41,210 nucleotides of DNA from a virus. Positions 6,865 to 13,572 of this stretch are shown piece by piece. A model generated the notes under the pieces. The model ran no database searches. It saw only the letters and a list, made by a program, of their open reading frames with translations, and had not been told where the DNA came from. The translations under genes were made by a program, and so were the position numbers. Within the stretch, counting starts at the first letter, position 1, and the number at the start of each line of letters is the position of its first letter. The stretch covers positions 1 through 41,210 of the IMG/VR virus record IMGVR_UViG_3300031507_000020; one strand, given 5' to 3'.

Positions 6865-7170
6865 ATGCAACACCCCACCCGCACCCGCCTGCTCGCACTG
6901 CCGAGCTACCGCGCGCGCATCCTCACCGGCCCCTGGGACATGGCCGCGCCGGATGCCAACACTGAGATCATCGGCCTGCACGCCGCCTCGCATGCACACG
7001 CATGTATGGCGCTCGCCTGGCTGACCGACAAACCGATCATCGAGGTCTGGCGCCAGGAAAAGCAGCCTGGCCAATTCATCGGCAACGTCGAGCCCGTTGA
7101 CCAGGCTGGCGCCGATTGGCTCTTCGAGGAGCAGATCGCAATGGCGCTTCTGTTGCAAGAAGCGCAATGA
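6865..7170 (+). CDS. Hypothetical early protein
   Basis: 101 residues, first gene after the rightward promoter, with an excellent ribosome-binding site (GGAGG, 4 bases before the ATG). No family recognised. It contains HAASHAHACMALAWLTDKPIIEVW and an acidic helical C-terminus, with no membrane segment. First genes in pL-like operons often act on the host, but nothing in the sequence shows this. It is coupled by an ATGA overlap to the next gene. Confidence 0.65.
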   Translation: MQHPTRTRLLALPSYRARILTGPWDMAAPDANTEIIGLHAASHAHACMALAWLTDKPIIEVWRQEKQPGQFIGNVEPVDQAGADWLFEEQIAMALLLQEAQ

Positions 7171-7397
7171 ACGCCCTCTCCACCCTCCAGGCCGAGCAAT
7201 TCCTCCCGCAGGAGCGCGTCATCGCCAAGGCGTGGCCGCACGCGCATTCCGATGCCTTGCGCAAGGGTGGCCCTGGCGTCGTCACGCGGACCTCGGCCGC
7301 CGGCGCCGGCGATCACTGGATTTGGGTGCGCCTCGACGGCAGCCTGATCGACCACCCCTTCCTCGCCAGCCACCTGCGCCGGGAGCCGACGGTGTGA
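7167..7397 (+). CDS. Small hypothetical protein
   Basis: 76 residues. The C-terminal half looks strand-rich (DHWIWVRLDGSLIDHPFLASHL). No known domain recognised. Its ATG overlaps the preceding stop (ATGA) and its stop overlaps a GTG start downstream (GTGA), so it is translated within a tight string of small genes behind the rightward promoter. Confidence 0.6.
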   Translation: MNALSTLQAEQFLPQERVIAKAWPHAHSDALRKGGPGVVTRTSAAGAGDHWIWVRLDGSLIDHPFLASHLRREPTV

Positions 7398-7627
7398 CCG
7401 CGCCCATTCTCGAACTCGACGCCGAGGAAACTGCGCAGCTGCGCGCCCTGCGCCAGGACGTCACCACCAACCCGGCCGTGCTGGACAACGTCCTGGCCGA
7501 GTTGATCTTGTTCCGCAAGGTCGCGCCCGCGATCAAGCGGCTGCAATACCTGCGCACCGCACCATCCGTCAACGCCATCGTGCGCCGCCTGCCCGGGCCG
7601 CGCGGGCACACCAGGGGGAAACCATGA
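7394..7627 (+). CDS. Small hypothetical protein, GTG start
   Basis: 77 residues starting at a GTG that overlaps the upstream stop. Sequence is mostly helical (LDAEETAQLRALRQDVTTNP, then VLAELILFRKVAPAIKRLQ) with a basic, proline- and glycine-rich tail. No domain recognised. Member of the coupled run of small early genes between 6865 and 8332. Confidence 0.55.
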   Translation: MTAPILELDAEETAQLRALRQDVTTNPAVLDNVLAELILFRKVAPAIKRLQYLRTAPSVNAIVRRLPGPRGHTRGKP

Positions 7628-8022
7628 AGCTTCCGTCGCACCCGCCGGTCAAGCCGGCGCCGCGCGTCCCGCGCAACGAACCGTTGTTCAGCCTCGGCGA
7701 CGGCGTCGGCGATCCGCCGGACCCGCTCAGCCGCGGCGAGCGCATCCTTCGCCTGATTATCGTCGGCATCGCCGCCATGGTCGTCAGCGTGGCCATTGCG
7801 TTCAGCGTGCGCCGCCTGGCCGAGGCCGCGCCGATAGCCGTCCCGCCAGCGGCGACCATTCCGGTCGAATTCAGTTGCCCAGCGCCAGCGCGCGGCGGCG
7901 ACGTGACGTCGATCACGTTCACCCACGATGGCAAGACCATCGTCACCCGCTGCCAGCTCACCCGCGACTGGCAACTGCTCAACCCGCGCGGGCAGAACAT
8001 CCCAAAGCCGGAGGGCAAATGA
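7624..8022 (+). CDS. Single-pass membrane protein, unknown
   Basis: 132 residues. A proline-rich N-terminal part of about 40 residues is followed by one clear membrane segment (ILRLIIVGIAAMVVSVAIAF, about residues 41-60), then a segment that should lie in the periplasm, containing two cysteines (EFSCPAP and VTRCQL) that could form a disulfide. The ATG overlaps the previous stop (ATGA). An early-expressed inner membrane protein in a pL-like operon could affect superinfection or host physiology. That is a suggestion from topology and position only. Confidence 0.65.
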   Translation: MKLPSHPPVKPAPRVPRNEPLFSLGDGVGDPPDPLSRGERILRLIIVGIAAMVVSVAIAFSVRRLAEAAPIAVPPAATIPVEFSCPAPARGGDVTSITFTHDGKTIVTRCQLTRDWQLLNPRGQNIPKPEGK

Positions 8023-8237
8023 AAGCCGCCGTCATCACCCTGCCGCGCCGCCTGCCGGACTCGGCCAATTTCCACGACGCGGCCTTGCATGCGCATGCAC
8101 GCGGCCAGCACCTGGTGCACCGGGGAGACGGCGACGTATTTGTCAGCCCTCAGGTGCTGCCCGGCTGGTTCAAGGTCGGCATTCGCATCAAGCCTGCTGC
8201 ACCGGCGCCGGATGCACTGACGATGGAGGCAGCGTGA
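8019..8237 (+). CDS. Small hypothetical protein
   Basis: 72 residues with no recognised family. The segment LHAHARGQHLVHRGDGDVFV holds one copy of the repeated DNA motif ATGCGCATGCACGCG (8089-8103). The rest (LPGWFKVGIRIKPAAPAPDA) is strand-like with a proline-rich end. It overlaps both neighbours by 4 bases (ATGA, GTGA). Confidence 0.55.
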   Translation: MKAAVITLPRRLPDSANFHDAALHAHARGQHLVHRGDGDVFVSPQVLPGWFKVGIRIKPAAPAPDALTMEAA

Positions 8238-8332
8238 TCCGCCGCGTCCTATACACCTTCCGCTTCTGGCGCGACCCCGCGCTGGCCTTCACCTGGCGCC
8301 GGGCCTGGCGCACCGCTCGCCGTTATTCCTGA
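8234..8332 (+). CDS. Very small arginine- and tryptophan-rich protein
   Basis: 32 residues from a GTG that overlaps the previous stop (GTGA). Composition is striking: eight arginines and three tryptophans (RFWRDPALAFTWRRAWRTAR). It could bind membranes or nucleic acid. Support for coding is the tight coupling and even spacing to the next gene; size makes this uncertain. Confidence 0.4.
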   Translation: MIRRVLYTFRFWRDPALAFTWRRAWRTARRYS

Positions 8333-8343
8333 AAGGAATCCTG

Positions 8344-8820
8344 ATGTCGCTCTCCGAAGAACTGCGCACCGCGCTTCAATATAAGCCGGATTCCACCGCC
8401 AAGGAACTGGCAGAGCTTTGCCCGACCGCGCGCGACGCCAACCACATCGCCACCAACCTGAGCGCGTTTGTCAGCCGCGGCGAAGTGGTCAGCACCAAAC
8501 ACCCTGGCGGCGCCAACACCTACGCCTTCAACCTCTCCTATACGCCGAAACGCAGAACACCAGGTGCTGCCGCCGACAAGGCCCCCCCCCAAGCCGGCAA
8601 GAAAAAGCCGACGAAAAAGACCGCGAAGAAACCGCGGCCGCCGCGCACCGCCCTGGCGCCGATTCCCCTAGTCGAGGAAGACACGCACATCGTCGCGCTG
8701 CGCCCCAACGGCGCGATCTTCGTCCTCGACAAAGCCGAGGGCACCTACAGCGAGCTGCCGCCCAACGTCGCGATGCAACTGCGGGAGCTGTTCGCCGCGG
8801 GCACGCGTACCACCACCTGA
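8344..8820 (+). CDS. Possible DNA-binding protein with basic linker
   Basis: 158 residues. The N-terminal 60 residues resemble a winged helix (ELRTALQYKPDSTAKELAEL, then NHIATNLSAFVSRGEVVS, then a strand wing). A lysine- and proline-rich linker follows (GKKKPTKKTAKKPRPPR), and a C-terminal domain of about 55 residues (THIVALRPNGAIFVLDKAEG). The linker is encoded next to a run of nine C residues (8582-8590), a place where slippage could occur. A helix-turn-helix plus basic linker suggests nucleic-acid binding; target unknown. The ParB-like gene follows 16 bases later. Confidence 0.55.
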   Translation: MSLSEELRTALQYKPDSTAKELAELCPTARDANHIATNLSAFVSRGEVVSTKHPGGANTYAFNLSYTPKRRTPGAAADKAPPQAGKKKPTKKTAKKPRPPRTALAPIPLVEEDTHIVALRPNGAIFVLDKAEGTYSELPPNVAMQLRELFAAGTRTTT

Positions 8821-8836
8821 CCCACTGAGGAACTCC

Positions 8837-10513
8837 ATGACCACTGAAACTCTCGACAAGCCGGCCGCCGCGGCCGCGCCCGCTGCGCCCACATCCACCA
8901 TCCTCCCACTCGACCAGCTTTTCGCCAGCCCCACCCAGCCCCGCAAGACCTTCAACGAGCAGGCGCTGCGCGAGTTGGCCGAATCGATCAAGGTCGATGG
9001 CGTGCTCCAGGCCATCCTGGTGCGCCGCGTCGACGGCCACAAGCCGCCCTTCGAGATCATCGCCGGCGAGCGCCGCTGGCGCGCCTCCAAGCTGGCCGGC
9101 GTGGCCACCATTCCCGTCACAGTCCGCGAACTCAGCACCGCCCAAGTGGTGCGCCTGCAGCTGATCGAAAACCTGCAGCGCGAGGATCTGCACCCGATGG
9201 AGGAAGCCGAAGGCTACCAGCGCATGGTGCGCGACCACGGCTATACGGCGCCGGCACTGGCCAAGGAAATCGGCAAGAGCAAGGAATACATCTACGGCCG
9301 CATGAAACTCACCGCGCTCTGCCAGGGCCCCCGGGCGGCCTTCCTCAAGGGCGATCTCGCGTTTTCCAACGCGCTGCTGCTGGCGCGCATTCCGGTCGAG
9401 AAGCTGCAACTCAAGGCACTCAAGGAAGTCCTGGACGGCGACAACACCGACTTCTACACCAACGGCGAGCCGCTCTCGAACCGCCAGGCCTCCGAGCACA
9501 TCCGCGACAACTACATGCTCGAGCTGAAGGGCGCGCCCTTCGACCACAAGGCCATCTATTTCCGCGACCCGACCGGCCTCAAGCCGATCGACTCTTGCGA
9601 GAAATGCCCCAAGCGCACCGGCAACCAGCCGGAATTGTTCTCCGACGTAAAAGGCGCCGATATCTGCACCGATCCGGAATGCTTCGGTGTCAAGCGCGAC
9701 GCGCACTACACCAAGGTGCGCGAGGAGGCCAAGCGCGAAGGCAAGAAGGTGATCGCCGGCGCCGAGGCGAAGAAGCTGATTCCATATGAAAACAGCCGGG
9801 TCCAGGGCGGCTATGTCTCGCGCGATTCGCTCGGTGAATTCTGGGACGGCGACAAGCACATCAACCTGATCAAAAAACTCGGCGACAAGCTCCCGGCGCC
9901 TGCATTGATCGAGAACCCGCACAGTCATGCCCTGGTCGAGGCCTATGACGAGGCGCTGATCAAAAAGGCCGCCAAGGACGCCGGCATCGAGCTCGGCCGC
10001 AGCAGCTCAAGTTCCAGCTCAAATGACACCCAGAAGGCCGCCGAGAAGCGCGCGCGCCTGGAAACCGAGATCCGCCTGGCCATCCTGGGCGGCATCATCG
10101 CCGCCCCCCCGCTCGACTTCGAGTCGCTGCGCCACATTGCCGATCACGCCTTCCACAGCATCGGCCACGACAACATGAAGCGCCTGTGCAAGGTCTATGG
10201 CTGGGAAATGCCGGGTTGGAACGCGCCTGTAAAGGAACTCGAAGCCTTCGACGCCACGCAGCTCGGCGCGCTGATCCTCTCCTGCTCGCTGATCGGCCAT
10301 TGTCACGTCAACAGCTACGGCAACGACGGCAAGCCGGAGATTCTCCACGCGACTGCTGCGCGTGCCGGCGTGGATTTTCAGCGAATTCGCGACGAGATGA
10401 AAGCCGCGGCGGCGGCAAAGGCCAAACCCGCTGCGCGCGCGGCCGGAAAAACCGCCGCGAAACCCAAGGCAAAACCAAAAGTGAAGCCCGCTAAAGCGGC
10501 CACGAAAAAGTAG
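8837..10513 (+). CDS. ParB/RepB/Spo0J-family protein
   Basis: 558 residues. The N-terminal ParB domain is clear: LPLDQLFASPTQPRKTF, the GERRWRA box at 77-83, ENLQREDLHPMEEAEGY at 111-127, and a helix-turn-helix at about 137-160 (TAPALAKEIGKSKEYIYGRM). A middle region carries several cysteines (CEKCPKRT, CTDPECFG) that may bind zinc. The C-terminus is an alanine-, lysine- and proline-rich tail. No ParA ATPase gene is visible, so this is an orphan. It may act as a DNA-binding CTP switch in regulation or replication rather than in segregation, although a plasmid-like state cannot be excluded. Confidence 0.85.
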   Translation: MTTETLDKPAAAAAPAAPTSTILPLDQLFASPTQPRKTFNEQALRELAESIKVDGVLQAILVRRVDGHKPPFEIIAGERRWRASKLAGVATIPVTVRELSTAQVVRLQLIENLQREDLHPMEEAEGYQRMVRDHGYTAPALAKEIGKSKEYIYGRMKLTALCQGPRAAFLKGDLAFSNALLLARIPVEKLQLKALKEVLDGDNTDFYTNGEPLSNRQASEHIRDNYMLELKGAPFDHKAIYFRDPTGLKPIDSCEKCPKRTGNQPELFSDVKGADICTDPECFGVKRDAHYTKVREEAKREGKKVIAGAEAKKLIPYENSRVQGGYVSRDSLGEFWDGDKHINLIKKLGDKLPAPALIENPHSHALVEAYDEALIKKAAKDAGIELGRSSSSSSSNDTQKAAEKRARLETEIRLAILGGIIAAPPLDFESLRHIADHAFHSIGHDNMKRLCKVYGWEMPGWNAPVKELEAFDATQLGALILSCSLIGHCHVNSYGNDGKPEILHATAARAGVDFQRIRDEMKAAAAAKAKPAARAAGKTAAKPKAKPKVKPAKAATKK

Positions 10514-10567
10514 CCGTACCACCCTCTCGCATTTCAACCCGCTGCGTCAATGAACAGGAGCAATAAA

Positions 10568-11182
10568 ATGAATGCACCAGAAACCAAAATCGCCCTTCCG
10601 GCCATCGGCGCTCCGTTCGCCGGCGGCTTCTTCATCGGCGTCCTTGAGGTCGGCGGCACCAGGTTCGCTCAGATCTGCGCGCCCAAGGCCGAAGGACTGG
10701 CCAAGCCGGCGACCTGGAACGAGTCCTGGAAGGCCATCGAAGGCGCCATGAGCCATCACGACGGCCTGGCCAACACCGAGGCGATGGCGGCCGCCGGCAG
10801 CGAACTGGCGCGGTGGGCGCGCGCCCAGACTATCGGCGGTTTTTCGGACTGGGCCATACCGGCGATCGACCAGCTGGAGCTGCGCTACCGCATCGGCAAG
10901 CCCACGACCCGGCCGAACGCCTGCTGGTATCGCTCCGGCATCAACATCAGCGCCTGCCCGCCCACACCGCCCTATACGCCGGAATTCCCGGCGCAAAGCG
11001 AGATCGCGATCTTCCGCGAGGGCGGCGCCGAGGCGCTCGAAGAGGAATGGTATTGGACCTCTACGCAGTACGCCGGCGGCAGCGACTGTGCCTGGGTTCA
11101 GCTCTTCGGCTACGGCGGCCAGGACGGCGTTCTCAAGTCGCGTTCCTACCCGGCCGTCCTCGTCCGCAGCCAGATCATTTAG
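10568..11182 (+). CDS. DGR target protein 1 (DUF1566-like variable protein)
   Basis: 204 residues. The second half has the DUF1566 / C-type-lectin-like pattern used by many DGR targets: DGLANTEAMAAAGSELARW, EEWYWTSTQYAGGSD, AWVQLFGYGGQ, then SYPAVLVR at the end. Residues 166-201 are encoded by variable repeat 1. The variable positions match AAC, AAT and other A-containing codons of the template. The ATG at 10568 has AGGAG 7 bases upstream; 10550 lacks this. There is no signal peptide or membrane segment. It is paralogous to the next gene. Ligand and location are unknown; known relatives are displayed on virions or cell surfaces. Confidence 0.85.
   Translation: MNAPETKIALPAIGAPFAGGFFIGVLEVGGTRFAQICAPKAEGLAKPATWNESWKAIEGAMSHHDGLANTEAMAAAGSELARWARAQTIGGFSDWAIPAIDQLELRYRIGKPTTRPNACWYRSGINISACPPTPPYTPEFPAQSEIAIFREGGAEALEEEWYWTSTQYAGGSDCAWVQLFGYGGQDGVLKSRSYPAVLVRSQII
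11063..11169 (+). repeat. DGR variable repeat 1 (VR1)
   Basis: 107 bases, the same length as the template at 12350-12456. By direct alignment there are 17 differences, and all 17 lie at template A positions (to T, G or C); non-A positions are identical. The last 26 bases match the template exactly and would hold the initiation site for mutagenic homing. Confidence 0.95.
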
Positions 11183-11185
11183 TCC

Positions 11186-11198
11186 TTCAACCCTTCGA
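11186..11198 (+). repeat. 13-base motif downstream of VR1
   Basis: TTCAACCCTTCGA begins 17 bases after the end of VR1. The identical motif begins 17 bases after VR2 (11741-11753) but is absent after the template. It may be a target-only cis element of the DGR or a scar of target-gene duplication. A partial copy (TTCAACCC) is at 10533. Confidence 0.5.
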
Positions 11199-11215
11199 TC
11201 ATTCGGGAGATTTTG

Positions 11216-11740
11216 ATGAGCAAAAAACCAGCGCCGGCGAAGCCGGCCGAAAAAAATTTCGAGCGCCTTTCCACGCCGCGCATAGGCGCCGCCTGGAAAG
11301 GCCAGGGCGGCTTCCTGCTCGGCGTCGTCCGCGGCGAAGGCGAGCAGCTGGACTACTGCCTGGTCAAGCCGCCGGAAGGCGTCGCGGCGATCGCCGGCGT
11401 CTGGGGCCAGACCACGCGCCTCGCCGGCGCCAAGAGTGAATACGACGGCATGGCCAATACCCGCGCCATGGCCGAGGCCGGCAGCGAGATCGCCAAGCAG
11501 GCCCTGGCACTCGAATTCGAAGGCCACCGCGATTACTACATCGCCGCCAGGCACGAGGCCCGCATCGCCTACGCCAACTGCTCCAACCTCTATGAGAGCC
11601 GCTGGTACTGGACGTCGACGCAGTACGCCGGCGACAGCGTCTATGCCTGGATTCAGCGCTTCGGCAACGGCGGCCAGTACGACGTTCACAAGTCGTATTC
11701 CTACCCGGCCGTCCTCGTCCGCAGAATTCCCATTCGCTAA
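11216..11740 (+). CDS. DGR target protein 2 (DUF1566-like variable protein)
   Basis: 174 residues, paralogous to target 1 in the C-terminal half: YDGMANTRAMAEAGSEIAKQ, SRWYWTSTQYAGDSVYAW, then SYPAVLVRRIPIR. Residues 135-170 are encoded by variable repeat 2. The N-terminal part differs from target 1 and begins with a lysine- and proline-rich stretch. The ATG at 11216 follows GGGAG with good spacing. VR2 is closer to the template (11 changes) than VR1 (17), so it was either rewritten more recently or under less selection. No secretion signal is seen. Confidence 0.85.
   Translation: MSKKPAPAKPAEKNFERLSTPRIGAAWKGQGGFLLGVVRGEGEQLDYCLVKPPEGVAAIAGVWGQTTRLAGAKSEYDGMANTRAMAEAGSEIAKQALALEFEGHRDYYIAARHEARIAYANCSNLYESRWYWTSTQYAGDSVYAWIQRFGNGGQYDVHKSYSYPAVLVRRIPIR
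11618..11724 (+). repeat. DGR variable repeat 2 (VR2)
   Basis: 107 bases aligned to the template at 12350-12456. There are 11 differences, all at template A positions; the other bases are identical, including the last 26. Confidence 0.95.
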
Positions 11741-11753
11741 TTCAACCCTTCGA
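11741..11753 (+). repeat. 13-base motif downstream of VR2
   Basis: Second copy of TTCAACCCTTCGA at the same 17-base distance from the end of its variable repeat as the copy at 11186-11198. Confidence 0.5.
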
Positions 11754-11777
11754 CAGAATTAGAAAAATTTTTTCAGC

Positions 11778-12179
11778 ATGGCTCTCCATACCGACACCCA
11801 GATTTACGGCGCCTGCATCGAGCTTTTCGGCGCCGCCGTCGACGTGATCTTGAATATGCGCAGGGACGTGAAGCACACCCTGGGCGGCAAGATCATCGAC
11901 GCCTGCACCGACCTCGACAAGCACATCCGCCGGGCCAACATGGCCAGCGACAAGGTGCCGCACATCGAGGCCTTGCTCGAGCGCCTGGAAGAGGTTGAAT
12001 TCGTAACGCGCATGTGCCGCGATCGGCGCTTCATTCCGACCACCGGCTACGCGAAACTGATTCTCCGCACCCAGTCAATTGGCAAGCAGGCAAACGGCTG
12101 GAAGAAGTTGGAGATGGCGAAGCGGCAAGAGCAACCTGGCCTGTTCCAGTATCGTCAAGGCGACCCTGGCCGTGCCTGA
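11778..12179 (+). CDS. avd: DGR accessory variability determinant (Avd-like)
   Basis: 133 residues, helical throughout: CIELFGAAVDVILNMRRDVK, IDACTDLDKHIRRAN, HIEALLERLEEVEFVTRMCR, then AKLILRTQSIGKQANGWKK. Size, basic helices and position between the target genes and the template match the Avd four-helix-bundle proteins, which form a pentameric barrel and bind the DGR reverse transcriptase and template RNA. No strong ribosome-binding site precedes the ATG at 11778. The 3' end overlaps a possible upstream extension of the reverse transcriptase frame. Confidence 0.8.
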   Translation: MALHTDTQIYGACIELFGAAVDVILNMRRDVKHTLGGKIIDACTDLDKHIRRANMASDKVPHIEALLERLEEVEFVTRMCRDRRFIPTTGYAKLILRTQSIGKQANGWKKLEMAKRQEQPGLFQYRQGDPGRA

Positions 12180-12333
12180 TTTTAATCTGGTCACGCCGCT
12201 GGCCACCAGCTCACCGGTGACCACCGACATGCGCACCACGGATACCACCGGCCAGCTGGATCTATTCAGCCACCCGGCCAGGTCTGGCGCAGTTGCCCCG
12301 CTGACAGGCGATTTCGGCCCTCGGCGCGGCGAC

Positions 12334-13572
12334 ATGGATAGCGTGAATGACGCAGAACGCCGGCAACAGCGACTATGCCTGGATTCAGAACTTCGGCAAC
12401 GGCAACCAGAACAACGATCACAAGTCGAATTCCTACCCGGCCGTCCTCGTCCGCAGATTGAACCGCCCACCCCGCCTGCTGATTTTTCTTTCGACCTCCT
12501 GGTGCAGGCATATCTCGACTGCCGCCGCAACAAGCGCACCAAGCCCAGCGCGCGCGACTTCGAGATCGGCCAGGAGGCCAACCTGTGGCACCTATATGCG
12601 GCGCTGCGCGATGGCACCTACCAGCCCGGCCGCTCCATCTGCTTTGTCATCACCAGGCCGAAGCCGCGTGAGGTCTGGGCGGCGCCGTTCACCGATCGCA
12701 TCGTCCACCATCTGCTCTACAACAAGGTGGCGCCGCGCTTCCATGCCGGCTTCATTGCTGACAGCTGCGCCTGCATTCCAGAGCGCGGCACCATGTACGC
12801 CGGCGGCCGCCTTGAGGCGAAGATCCGCAGCGTCACCCACAACTGGGCGCGGCCGGCGTGGTATCTCAAGTGTGACCTGGCCAACTTCTTCGTCTCGATC
12901 GACAAGCAGGTCCTGTTCCGCCTGCTGGCCAGGCGCATCAGTGAACCGTGGTGGCTGGCGATCGCCGGCGCCATCCTGTTCCACGATCCACGGCCGGACG
13001 TGCGCCTGCAGAGCCGCCCGGCCGCGCTCGCCCTGGTGCCGCCGCACAAGAGCCTGATGAACCAGCCGGCCGGTTTCGGCCTGCCGATCGGCAACCTCTC
13101 CAGCCAGTTTTTCGCCAACGTACTGCTCGACGCCCTGGACAAGCACGTCAAGCACCAGCTGCGAGCCCGGCACTACATCCGCTACGTCGACGACTTCCTG
13201 ATCCTGCATGAATCGAAGGCCCAGTTGCTCGCCTGGCGCGACGAGATCACCGCCTGGTTGCCGCGCGAACTCAACCTGCGCCTCAACCCGGCCAAGACCC
13301 TGCTGCACCAGATCGACCGCGGCGTCGACTTCGTCGGCCATTGGATCAAACCCTGGTATCACACCACCCGCCGGCGCACCCTGCGCAGCGCCCTGCAGCG
13401 CCTTGCGTCCGCCGACGCCGGCGACGTGCACACCACGGCCAACAGCTACTTCGGGATGTTGCGCCAGGTCCCGCATGGCCACCGCGACCGCGCGCGGCTG
13501 GCCAACCTGGTGCGCGATCGCGGACACGCGGTCGACGGGGCACTGACCAAAACCTATCGGAGGTATCCATGA
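12334..13572 (+). CDS. DGR reverse transcriptase
   Basis: 412 residues from the ATG at 12334. Landmarks are: PKPREVWAAPFTDRIVHHLL and FIADSCACIPERGT in the fingers; YLKCDLANFFVSIDK carrying the first catalytic aspartate; IGNLSSQ at 252-258, the DGR-type form of motif 4; and YVDD at 284-287 with the other two aspartates. It copies the template RNA with errors at adenines and feeds the cDNA into the variable repeats. The start is uncertain: the frame is open back to 12079, GTG at 12172 and ATG at 12229 are possible, and the template lies inside the first 42 codons. The conserved protein begins only near DFSFDLLVQAYLDCRR. Confidence 0.92.
   Translation: MDSVNDAERRQQRLCLDSELRQRQPEQRSQVEFLPGRPRPQIEPPTPPADFSFDLLVQAYLDCRRNKRTKPSARDFEIGQEANLWHLYAALRDGTYQPGRSICFVITRPKPREVWAAPFTDRIVHHLLYNKVAPRFHAGFIADSCACIPERGTMYAGGRLEAKIRSVTHNWARPAWYLKCDLANFFVSIDKQVLFRLLARRISEPWWLAIAGAILFHDPRPDVRLQSRPAALALVPPHKSLMNQPAGFGLPIGNLSSQFFANVLLDALDKHVKHQLRARHYIRYVDDFLILHESKAQLLAWRDEITAWLPRELNLRLNPAKTLLHQIDRGVDFVGHWIKPWYHTTRRRTLRSALQRLASADAGDVHTTANSYFGMLRQVPHGHRDRARLANLVRDRGHAVDGALTKTYRRYP
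12350..12456 (+). repeat. DGR template repeat (TR)
   Basis: 107 bases that align without gaps to VR1 and VR2. Read in the target frame it contains seven AAC codons and one AAT codon, the usual design because mutation of both A positions gives many residues and never a stop. It holds 30 A residues, of which 17 are changed in VR1 and 11 in VR2. It lies between avd and the reverse transcriptase core, overlapping a possible 5' extension of the latter in another frame. Confidence 0.95.

Noticed and set aside
8528-9928. Long minus-strand open frame opposite the ParB gene
   Set aside because: It is a high-GC shadow: the plus strand carries a clear ParB domain and ribosome-binding site, while the minus frame has no recognisable motif.
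12347-13057. A plus-strand open frame that reads the template repeat as target-like protein (MTQNAGNSDYAW...) and continues downstream
   Set aside because: The match to target proteins is the template itself; past the repeat the frame is a shadow of the reverse transcriptase gene with arginine/serine-rich nonsense composition.
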